Shown here: piece after piece, positions 28,888 to 35,499 of the stretch
Position numbering within the stretch: the first letter of the stretch is position 1
Layout of the letters: the number at the start of each line of letters is the position of its first letter
Origin: Kitasatospora griseola
GTDB lineage: Bacteria; Actinomycetota; Actinomycetes; Streptomycetales; Streptomycetaceae
Length of the DNA: 35,499 bases
NCBI RefSeq assembly: GCF_014648555.1
Contig: NZ_BMRI01000021.1
Location: 85,386-120,884 of the forward strand
Reading direction: 5' to 3'
The notes under the pieces: generated by a model
Database searches by the model: none
Told to the model about the DNA's origin: nothing
Seen by the model: only the letters and a program-made list of their open reading frames with translations
Position numbers and translations under genes: made by a program

Positions 28888-31470
28888 ATGGCCGACGCGC
28901 TGGCGGATTTCACCGTCGCGGACCCGGAGTACTACGCGCCGCTGGCGAGCGCCGCAGCGGAGGGCGATGTCCTCGCGCCGAGCAGGCCCGCCGACGGTTG
29001 GCGGGGATCCGTCGGCGGGATCTGGACCATGTGGCGCCGGGAGGGCATGCCCGTCATTCCCGACGACGGCTGGAAGGTGCACGTCTCGGCGCGCCGCACC
29101 CGCCTCGCCGCGGTCCTCGACACGGTCGCCGAGATCTGCTTCGCCCAGGACGTGGCGTTCAAGCACGCCGCCACCGACCGGATGTACTGGTGGCTGCACC
29201 GCAAGCACGCCTCCCGGCCGCAGAGCGGCAAGTTCATCGCCGCGTACCCGGTCGACGTCGAAGCCGCCCGCCGGCTGATGGAGGCACTGCGGGAGGCGCT
29301 CGACGGCGAGCAGGGACCGCTGATCCTCTCCGACCGCCGCTACCGGGGCAGCGCCACCGTCCACTACCGGTACGGGGCGTTCCGGGGCCGCGACCGGGTG
29401 GAGGCCGAAGGCACGTACACGCAGTTGACCCGGGACGGCAACGGCGAGCCGATACCCGACAAGCGCGGTGTGTCCTTCCACCTCCCGGAGGGCATCACCG
29501 ACCCGTTCACCGAAGCGAAGCCCGGGCCGGCCGCGCGCGCCGAGGGCCCGGTCGTGCTGCACGGCTTCGCCATCGAGACGGCGATCGTCCACTCCAGCGG
29601 CGGCAGCACCTACCAGGGGCTGGAGACCTCCACCGGCCGCCGCGTCTTCATCAAGGAGGCCCGCCCGCACCACGGGCTGAGCGGTGGCGAGGCCGACGCG
29701 GTCGCCCGCCTGCACAACGAGTGGAAGACGCTCACCGCGCTGCACGCGCTCGCCCCGGGGCTGGCCCCCGAGCCGATCGCCCAATTCGGCGCGGGTGGAC
29801 ACGAGTTCATGGTCACCGAGTTCATCGAGGGCAAGGCGCTGAGCCATCTCGCCCCGACCAGCCACCCCCTGCTGATGGCGGGCACCGGCCCGAAGGAGTA
29901 CGCGGCCTACTACGCCCGCTGCGAGCGCGTGATCACCGCCCTCGATGACGCCCTGGACCGCCTGCACGAGCTCGGCTGGACGTTCATGGACCTCAGCCCG
30001 TCGAACGTGATGGTCACTGCCGAGGACGGCATCCGGCTGATCGACTTCGAAACCGCCTTCGGTCCGGGCGAGATCCTGTTCCGGATGGGCACGCCGGGCT
30101 TCTACCCTCCCCGGGAGGTCGTGGAGCGGGACGGCCGCACGGCGTACGACGACTACGCCCTCAGCGCGGTGGTCCAGAGCCTGCTGGGCTCCGTCGTCCA
30201 CGCCGCCGGACGGACCCCGGACGTGATCCCGCACCTCCACCGCGACCTGACCGAACGGGCCCCCGTCCCCGACGCTCTCTGGAAGCGCAGCACCCGCTAC
30301 CACCGGCCCGCCGACGCCCCGGCACTGCCCTCGCCCGAAGAGGTCGCCGCCGACCCACTGCGGCACCTCACCGACCTGCGCGAGGCCGTCGCCACCGGAA
30401 TTCTGGCCGCGGCCGACCCGGAGCACCCACTGCGGACCTTCCCGACCGTCCCGCCGGGCTACTCCACCAACACCCTGTGCGTGGTCCACGGCGCGGCCGG
30501 TGTGCTGCACGCGCTGCACCGCTGCGGCATCCCCGCACCCGAGGGCGCGCTGGAGCGGCTGCGCCGCGACGCCCTCGCCGCCGCCTCCGACGGGAAGCTC
30601 GCCCCGGGTCTGCACATCGGCCTGGCCGGCATCGCCTGGGTCCTGGCGGAGCACGGACTGCCGGAGGAGGCCCGCACCCTGCTGGACGCCGCTGACGCAC
30701 ACCCGCTGGTCGAACAGAGCGCCACCCTGTTCGGCGGCGCCGCCGGTCTCGCCATGGGCCACCTCGCACTGCACCGCCGCACCGGCGACGCCCACCACGC
30801 CGAACGCGCACACGCCCTGCTCGCCGCACAGCCCGACGGCGAGGAGCTGGTGCCCCGGCTCGGCCGCGACGACGCCACCGGGTTGCTGCACGGGCGCGCC
30901 GGACTGGCCCTGGCCTACCAGCAGTTCGCCCAGATCACCGGCGACACCTCGCTGCTCGCCCGGGGCGTGCGGCTGCTGCACGCCGAACTCGACCGGGCCA
31001 CCGACCCGGATGCCGCGGGCCTGCTGTTCCCCGTCTCCACCGAGGACAAGCGCGCCATGCCCTACCTGTACTGCGGATCCGCCGGCCTGGTCCACGTCGC
31101 CACCCGCTACCTTCGCACCGCCGACGACGAGCGCCTGCGCGAGGCGATGCCGCGCCTGCTCGCTCCGCTGCACGGCACCTACACGGTGCTGCCCGCCCTG
31201 TTCGTCGGCACCGCCGGGTACGCGTTCACGCTCGCCGAGCACGGTCTCCTCGCCGACGACGAAACCTCCCGGACCGCGGCCGTCCGGGCCGCCCGCGCCC
31301 TGTACAAGCACGCGGTGCCGTACGGCGACACGGTGCGCTTCCTCGGGATGGGCCTGCAGCGGTTCAGCACCGAACTGTGGTCCGGCTCGGCCGGCGTCCT
31401 GCTCGCCCTCGACCAGGTCCTGAACCCCCGCGCCGACCTCCTGTTCACCCTCGACGCCCCGGCGGAGTGA
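28888..31470 (+). CDS. Class III lanthionine synthetase LanKC
   Basis: An 860-residue trifunctional enzyme. ATG 28888 has GGAG upstream; the open frame upstream covers the precursors and is not used. Residues ~1-230 form the lyase domain. The kinase domain (~230-500) has the ATP-binding Lys256 in VFIKEA, catalytic Asp368 in FMDLSPSNVM and the metal Asp386 in LIDFETAFG. The rest (~500-860) is a LanC-like cyclase with GAAGLAMG, HGRAGLALAY, YCGSAGLVHVA and LFVGTAGYAF. The Cys/CHG zinc-ligand pattern of class IV and LanC enzymes is not conserved, which places it in class III. It phosphorylates Ser in the precursors, eliminates phosphate and forms the (methyl)lanthionine or labionin rings. The exporter gene follows after four bases. 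Confidence 0.93.
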   Translation: MADALADFTVADPEYYAPLASAAAEGDVLAPSRPADGWRGSVGGIWTMWRREGMPVIPDDGWKVHVSARRTRLAAVLDTVAEICFAQDVAFKHAATDRMYWWLHRKHASRPQSGKFIAAYPVDVEAARRLMEALREALDGEQGPLILSDRRYRGSATVHYRYGAFRGRDRVEAEGTYTQLTRDGNGEPIPDKRGVSFHLPEGITDPFTEAKPGPAARAEGPVVLHGFAIETAIVHSSGGSTYQGLETSTGRRVFIKEARPHHGLSGGEADAVARLHNEWKTLTALHALAPGLAPEPIAQFGAGGHEFMVTEFIEGKALSHLAPTSHPLLMAGTGPKEYAAYYARCERVITALDDALDRLHELGWTFMDLSPSNVMVTAEDGIRLIDFETAFGPGEILFRMGTPGFYPPREVVERDGRTAYDDYALSAVVQSLLGSVVHAAGRTPDVIPHLHRDLTERAPVPDALWKRSTRYHRPADAPALPSPEEVAADPLRHLTDLREAVATGILAAADPEHPLRTFPTVPPGYSTNTLCVVHGAAGVLHALHRCGIPAPEGALERLRRDALAAASDGKLAPGLHIGLAGIAWVLAEHGLPEEARTLLDAADAHPLVEQSATLFGGAAGLAMGHLALHRRTGDAHHAERAHALLAAQPDGEELVPRLGRDDATGLLHGRAGLALAYQQFAQITGDTSLLARGVRLLHAELDRATDPDAAGLLFPVSTEDKRAMPYLYCGSAGLVHVATRYLRTADDERLREAMPRLLAPLHGTYTVLPALFVGTAGYAFTLAEHGLLADDETSRTAAVRAARALYKHAVPYGDTVRFLGMGLQRFSTELWSGSAGVLLALDQVLNPRADLLFTLDAPAE

Positions 31471-31474
31471 GCCC

Positions 31475-32755
31475 GTGGCCCGCGATCTGACGCTGTACTG
31501 GTGGGGGCAGACCGCCTCCACCGTCGGCTCCCTCTTCACTGCCGTCGCCCTGCCGGTGGTGGCCGTCGTCCACCTCGACGCGTCCCCCGGTCAGATCTCG
31601 TTGATAGGCGCAGCAGCCACCCTGCCGGCCCTGCTGTTCGGCCTGCCGGCCGGCGTGCTGGCCGACCGGATCGCCCGGCCCCGCCGCGCCCTGATCCTGC
31701 TCGACACCATTTCCGCGCTGGCGATCGCCGTGGTGGCCGCCGGGCTGGCGGGCGACGTGGTGTCGATCCCGTGGCTGATCGCCCTCGCGCTGGTGTCCGG
31801 CTCGGTGTCGGTCGTCACCGAGGTGGTCTACTTCCTGCACCTCAACCAGGTCGTCGAGGCCGGCGGACTCACCAAGGCCCGGGCCCGCCTGCAGAGCGGG
31901 CAGTTCGGCGCGGGGCTGATCGGGCGGCTGGCGGCCGGCCCGGCGATCGTCGCGTTCGGCACCGCGACCGCGCTGGCGATCGACGCCGTCAGCTACCTGC
32001 TCAGCGCCGCCGTGCTGCTCGCCATGCGCCCCGCCGCTCCGCTGGAACGCATCCCGCGCTCCGGGCGGACGACCTTCCTGCGGGACGCGCTGGCCGGCGG
32101 CCGGATCCTGTTCGGCAACCGTTTCTACCGGGCGCTGATGCTGCTGCTGACCGTGCCGATCTTCACCGGCGCGGGCACCGGCGCGCTCGGCGGCATCTAC
32201 CTGCTGCACACACTGCGCGTCCCGACCGGCGTGTACGGCCTGGTCGGCATGGTGGCCGGGCTGCTCGGCCTGCTCGGCTCCACGCTGGCCGGCCGGATCC
32301 TCTCCCCGCACCGCGATGCCCGTCGCGTCATCGTCCTGTGCTACGCCGCGAGTTCGCTCTGCGCACTGCTGTACCCCGCCGCAGGCGGTCCGCTCCCGCT
32401 CGCCCTGGTGGTGGCCGGGCTGGGCATCGGTGTGCCGGCGCTGTTCGGCGCCGTGTCCAACGTCGCGCTCAGTCCGGTGCTGGTCGCCGAGACCAGCGAG
32501 GAGGCCCTCGGCCGGGTCACGGCGACCCTGCACGTCTATGCCGGCGCACTGGGCCTGCTCGGCGCGCTCGCCGGCGGTCTGCTGGGCGACCGACTCGGCG
32601 TCCGCCCCGCCATCTGGACCCTCGCCGGCGCCTCCGCGCTGGTCATGCTGCTCACCGTCCCGACGGCCCTGCGCGCGATCCGCGCCGCACCGTTCCGCCC
32701 CGAACCGCCGGAGCGGACCACGGCCCCCGCCGAGGAGTCCGCCGCCACCCAGTGA
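31475..32755 (+). CDS. MFS exporter, probably for the lanthipeptide product
   Basis: A 426-residue membrane protein with about 12 hydrophobic segments. It starts RDLTLYWWGQTASTVGSLFT and has FGLPAGVLADRIARPRRALI (loop 2-3 motif) and a similar glycine-rich helix set in the second half, the pattern of the EntS/MFS_3 exporter group. GTG 31475 is four bases after the LanKC stop and uses a GGAG located in the last LanKC codons, so the two are tightly coupled. Export or self-resistance for the modified peptide is the natural role. Class III clusters more often use ABC transporters, so an MFS exporter is slightly unusual. Confidence 0.82.
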   Translation: MARDLTLYWWGQTASTVGSLFTAVALPVVAVVHLDASPGQISLIGAAATLPALLFGLPAGVLADRIARPRRALILLDTISALAIAVVAAGLAGDVVSIPWLIALALVSGSVSVVTEVVYFLHLNQVVEAGGLTKARARLQSGQFGAGLIGRLAAGPAIVAFGTATALAIDAVSYLLSAAVLLAMRPAAPLERIPRSGRTTFLRDALAGGRILFGNRFYRALMLLLTVPIFTGAGTGALGGIYLLHTLRVPTGVYGLVGMVAGLLGLLGSTLAGRILSPHRDARRVIVLCYAASSLCALLYPAAGGPLPLALVVAGLGIGVPALFGAVSNVALSPVLVAETSEEALGRVTATLHVYAGALGLLGALAGGLLGDRLGVRPAIWTLAGASALVMLLTVPTALRAIRAAPFRPEPPERTTAPAEESAATQ

Positions 32756-32797
32756 GCATCCGCGCACACACCGTCGCCACACCCCGAACACAAGTGC

Positions 32798-32803
32798 TAC
32801 CGT
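32798..32803 (+). promoter_or_regulatory. -10 box of a probable leaderless promoter
   Basis: TACCGT lies six bases before ATG 32810, which has no ribosome site. The 54-base gap after the exporter gene has no hairpin, so read-through from operon B is also possible. Confidence 0.4.
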
Positions 32804-32809
32804 CCGCCC

Positions 32810-33904
32810 ATGGGATTACGCGGACCGCAGCGCGCCACCGCGCGCGCAGCGATCGAAGGCCTGCGCGAGCTCACCGCTCCCGGCCTGACGAACAGTCAGA
32901 TATTTCGTCGTGCCGATGAACTCCTGCGCCCCGTCCTGGAGTTCGACGCGGTCTGCTGGCACACCAGCGACCCGGCCACGGGGCTGGTCAACTCGGTGCA
33001 GAGCGACGACCTCAATCTCGGCCAGTTCCAGGACGCGGTATATCTGGAGGTGTGGGCGGACGACCTGGCCACCTTCCCGAAGATCCGGAACAGCGGGGTG
33101 CACGCGGAGACGTTGAGCCGGGCCAGCCGGGGTGCGCCGCAGCAGAGCATTCGGTTCCGGGAGCAGATCTCCCGGTACGGCTTCGGGGACGAGTTGCGCG
33201 CCGTGTTCGACGCGGCCGGCGGCATGTGGGGGTGCGCGGCGTTCATGCGGGCCGCCGACCGCGGCCCGTACCCGGCGAAGCAGCGTGAACTCGCGGACTC
33301 CGCAGCCAAGTTGCTCGGGCAGGCGCTGCGCGCCAGTCACATCCCGTCGGCCGCGCCGGGCCCGGCCGATCCGGCGCCGGCGGTGTTCCTGCTCGACCGG
33401 CACAACCGTCCGCGGGCGCTGTCCGGCCCGGCGGAGGAGTTGCTGGCCCGGCTCGCCGATCCGTCGCCGACCTCGCTGCGCGTGCCGACCGCGATCGCGA
33501 TGGCCGCCGAGCACGCCCGGCGGGCCGCGCACGGCCTGCCCACGCCGCACGTCCCGGTCCGGATCCGGACCCACGACGGCCACTGGTACCTGCTGCACGC
33601 CGCGACGCTGCGCGACACCCTGCCCGCGGATCCGGCCGCCGACGAGGTCACCGTGGTCGCCTCACCGGCCTCCCCGGCGCAGGTCATTCCGCTGCATCTG
33701 GCGGCGTACGGCCTCACCGGCCGCGAACAGGAGGTCGCGCTGCTGCTGATCCGCGGCGCGGACACCCGCGAGGTCGCGCAGCGCCTCGCGATGACGCCCT
33801 ACACCGTGCAGGACCACCTGAAGTCGGTGTTCACCAAGACCGGCGTCAGCCGACGGCAGGAGCTCACCGCCCTGATCATGCTGGCGCTCAACTCTCCGGG
33901 CTGA
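32810..33904 (+). CDS. LuxR-family regulator with N-terminal GAF-like domain and TTA codon
   Basis: A 364-residue regulator, likely pathway-specific. The N-terminal half (~20-180) has a GAF-like pattern (LTNSQIFRRADELLRPVLEF, DAVCWHTSDPATGL). The C-terminal LuxR HTH (~298-360) reads LTGREQEVALLLIRGADTREV, split here by residues Leu-Thr at its start, followed by AQRLAMTPYTVQDHLKSVFT. Codon 3 is TTA (32816-32818), so translation should depend on the bldA tRNA, a common switch for antibiotic-cluster regulators. It follows operon B on the same strand and could activate the two repeat-containing promoters. Its end overlaps the convergent TetR gene by 17 bases. Confidence 0.88.
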   Translation: MGLRGPQRATARAAIEGLRELTAPGLTNSQIFRRADELLRPVLEFDAVCWHTSDPATGLVNSVQSDDLNLGQFQDAVYLEVWADDLATFPKIRNSGVHAETLSRASRGAPQQSIRFREQISRYGFGDELRAVFDAAGGMWGCAAFMRAADRGPYPAKQRELADSAAKLLGQALRASHIPSAAPGPADPAPAVFLLDRHNRPRALSGPAEELLARLADPSPTSLRVPTAIAMAAEHARRAAHGLPTPHVPVRIRTHDGHWYLLHAATLRDTLPADPAADEVTVVASPASPAQVIPLHLAAYGLTGREQEVALLLIRGADTREVAQRLAMTPYTVQDHLKSVFTKTGVSRRQELTALIMLALNSPG

Positions 33905-34595
33905 CGTCCGTCAGGCGGCGCAGCCACTCGCGCAGCAGGGAGGTCTCGGCGGCGGTGAAGCGGTGCGGCCGCTCGGGCAGCGTGGCGTCCAGGGCGATGG
34001 CGAGGGCGGCAGGGGTGGACACCTCCGCGGCGGGGGCGCCGGTGATCGCGGCGAGGACGGTCTCGCGCATCCGGATGGAGAGCGCGACGTCGCGGGTGGC
34101 GGGCGGCTCGGCGATCAGGGTGAGGGTGACGCCGAGGGCGGTGGCGCGGATCATCCGGGCGGCCGTCGGGACGGGCACCAGCAGCCGGCCGGCCCGGGCG
34201 ACGCGCTCCAGCATCGTGGCGAGCACCCGTCCGGACCGCTCGGCGGCCTCGGCGGCCTCGCCGGAGCGGTCGGAGCTGTACATCAGCGGATAGAAGGACG
34301 GGTGGGTCAGGCCGAATTCGACGTGCAGGTCCCAGCCGCGGCGCAGGTCGTCGACCGGGTCGGGGCCGGGCGTGCGGGAGGTCTTCTCGGCGAGGTAGCG
34401 CTCGAAGCCGTAGTTCACCACGGCGTCGATCAGGCCCTGCTTGTCGCCGAACAGCCGGTAGAGGGTCGGGGCCTGGACGCCGGCGGCGGCGCCGACGGCG
34501 CGGGTCGACATGGCCTCGCTGCCGCCCTGCGCGAGGAGTTCGGCGGCGGCGGCGAGGATGCGCTCGCGGGGGTCGGGGGCGGCGTCTGCGTTCAT
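33888..34595 (-). CDS. TetR family repressor of the adjacent aldo/keto reductase
   Basis: A 235-residue protein. The HTH at ~10-55 contains RERILAAAAELLAQGGSEAM, then TRAVGAAAGVQAPTLYRLFG and DKQGLIDAVV, a clear TetR domain. The ATG at 34595 lacks a ribosome site but lies eight bases after a TAACGT box read on the minus strand, so it is probably leaderless; TTG 34604 is an alternative three codons earlier. It diverges from the aldo/keto reductase gene, and a 22-bp palindrome sits in the reductase promoter. Repression relieved by a small ligand is the usual mode. The 3' end overlaps the LuxR gene, so the two transcripts are antisense there. Confidence 0.88.
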   Translation of the reverse strand: MNADAAPDPRERILAAAAELLAQGGSEAMSTRAVGAAAGVQAPTLYRLFGDKQGLIDAVVNYGFERYLAEKTSRTPGPDPVDDLRRGWDLHVEFGLTHPSFYPLMYSSDRSGEAAEAAERSGRVLATMLERVARAGRLLVPVPTAARMIRATALGVTLTLIAEPPATRDVALSIRMRETVLAAITGAPAAEVSTPAALAIALDATLPERPHRFTAAETSLLREWLRRLTDVSPES

Positions 34596-34617
34596 GTGGA
34601 GCAACGTTACCGGATTC

Positions 34618-34647
34618 TTGTTAGCAGCGAATTATCGGTGCTACGGT
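34618..34647 (+). promoter_or_regulatory. Aldo/keto reductase promoter with 22-bp TetR operator-like palindrome
   Basis: TTGTTA (34618-34623), 18 bases, then TACGGT (34642-34647) make a good -35/-10 pair. Between and overlapping them, 34622-34643 is a palindrome with arms TAGCA.CGA and TCG.TGCTA (16 of 22 positions symmetric). A repressor bound there would block RNA polymerase directly. Confidence 0.6.
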
Positions 34648-34688
34648 TTTCTCGACAACGCCGCTAAAGAGCGAACGGGGAACCTCCC

Positions 34689-35499
34689 ATGGACACGCGC
34701 ACCCTCGGCACCGACGGACCGGTCGTCTCCACCCTCGGCCTCGGCCTGATGGGCATGTCGGACGCCTACGGCGCGGCCGACGAAACCGAGTCGATCGCCA
34801 CCGTGCACGCCGCGCTCGACGCCGGCATCACCCTGCTCGACACCGGCGACTTCTACGGCGCGGGCCACAACGAACTGCTGCTGCGCGACGCCCTGCGCGG
34901 CCGCAGCCGCGACAACGCCGTGATCAGCGTCAAGTTCGGCGTCCAGCGCGACGCGCTCGGCGCGATGCTCGGCATCGACACCCGCCCGGCCGCCGTCAAG
35001 ACCTCGCTCGCCTACTCGCTGCGCCGCCTCGGCACCGACCACATCGACATCTACCGCCCGGCCCGGCTCGACCCGGCCGTCCCGATCGAGGAGACCGTCG
35101 GCGCGATCGCCGAGCTGGTGCAGGCCGGACTGGTCCGCCACATCGGCCTGTCCGAGGTCGGCGCCGAGACGCTGCGCCGCGCCCACGCCGTCCACCCGAT
35201 CGCCGACCTGCAGATCGAGTACTCGCTGCTCTCCCGCGGCATCGAGTCAGAAATCCTGCCCACCGCCCGCGAGTTGGGCATCGGCATCACCGCGTACGGG
35301 GTGCTCTCCCGCGGTCTGCTGTCCGGCCACTGGAGCCGGCAGCGGGAGATCGGCGCGCGCGACTTCCGCAGCCACAGCCCGCGCTTCCAGGGCGAGAACC
35401 TCGACCACAACCTGGCCCTGGTCGAGGCCCTGCGCGCCGTCGCCGACGCCAGGGGCGCCACCGTCGCCCAGGTCGCCATCGCCTGGGTCGCCGCCCGGG
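34689..35499 (+). CDS. Aldo/keto reductase, 3' truncated by the window edge
   Basis: The first 270 codons are present. ATG 34689 follows GGGGAA. STLGLGLMGMSDAYG and ITLLDTGDFYGAGHNELLL (with the catalytic Asp and Tyr) and VISVKFG (Lys) are typical of the AKR superfamily, YakC/AKR13-like. The fourth tetrad residue differs: where most members read YYxHRVDP, this protein has IYRPARLDP, so the usual catalytic His is Ala. The later segments IEYSLLSRG and GITAYGVLSRGLLSG are normal. The gene is probably controlled by the divergent TetR protein. Reduction of an aldehyde or ketone with NADPH is expected from the family; the His change may alter rate or preference. Confidence 0.88.
   Translation, partial: MDTRTLGTDGPVVSTLGLGLMGMSDAYGAADETESIATVHAALDAGITLLDTGDFYGAGHNELLLRDALRGRSRDNAVISVKFGVQRDALGAMLGIDTRPAAVKTSLAYSLRRLGTDHIDIYRPARLDPAVPIEETVGAIAELVQAGLVRHIGLSEVGAETLRRAHAVHPIADLQIEYSLLSRGIESEILPTARELGIGITAYGVLSRGLLSGHWSRQREIGARDFRSHSPRFQGENLDHNLALVEALRAVADARGATVAQVAIAWVAAR

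Noticed and set aside
28888..31470. Assigning the synthetase to class IV (LanL)
   Set aside because: The cyclase part lacks the Cys-Cys-His zinc pattern (no CHG segment; YCGSAG and FVGTAG instead), and the precursors have the LxLQ-type leader helix of class III.
1..35499. tRNA, rRNA, CRISPR, insertion sequence or prophage content
   Set aside because: No cloverleaf, rRNA-like conserved block, regularly spaced repeat array, transposase motif or att-like duplication was seen by eye. A covariance-model scan would settle the RNA part.

Overview
The window is very GC-rich DNA with strong third-position GC, GTG/ATG starts behind GGAGG-type ribosome sites, leaderless-looking TAnnnT boxes seven or eight bases before some start codons, and only two in-frame TTA codons that I could find. 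Together with the gene content (AfsR/SARP-type regulator, SpoIIE-type phosphatase, LanKC lanthipeptide synthetase), this points to Streptomyces, Kitasatospora or a close relative. I saw no tRNA, rRNA, CRISPR array, transposase or integrase.

Layout. (1) 1-5.6 kb, sugar use and small redox units: the N-terminus of a GH3 beta-glucosidase and an MFS permease run leftward, opposite a TetR regulator. Next come an FAD-dependent amine oxidase-like gene and a divergent NmrA-type reductase/HxlR regulator pair. (2) 5.6-14.6 kb, extracellular enzymes: a 1572-residue secreted multicopper oxidase with an unusual Gly-rich repeat region and an FN3 tail, a divergent OmpR-type two-component system with direct repeats in the shared promoter, and a secreted GH5 glycanase ending in three Trp/Cys repeats. 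(3) 14.6-21.6 kb, signalling: SpoIIE/PP2C phosphatase, SARP/NB-ARC regulator, siderophore-type acyltransferase, Tat-type esterase, and a NarL-type two-component pair.

(4) 21.6-33.9 kb is the most interesting part: a RiPP locus made of two same-strand operons. Operon A is radical SAM/SPASM protein, heme-oxygenase-like diiron protein, 82-aa helical peptide, class III nucleotide cyclase-ATPase-TPR protein, cytosolic subtilisin-like protease and GAF protein. Operon B is two paralogous 53-aa class III lanthipeptide precursors, both with a Ser-x2-Ser-x3-Cys labionin/lanthionine signature, then LanKC synthetase and an MFS exporter, followed by a LuxR-type regulator with a TTA codon at position 3. 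The two operon promoters share an identical 14-base word and a GTACCG direct repeat with exactly 22-bp period, the second copy sitting at the -35 position. The operons are therefore probably switched on together, and operon A may supply extra modification, proteolysis and signalling for the lanthipeptides. Each precursor is followed by a strong stem-loop, which would set a falling transcript gradient from precursors to synthetase.

(5) 33.9-35.5 kb: a TetR repressor and a divergent, truncated aldo/keto reductase, with a 22-bp operator-like palindrome lying inside the reductase promoter.

No database search was possible. Family assignments rest on motifs read by eye in the translations.
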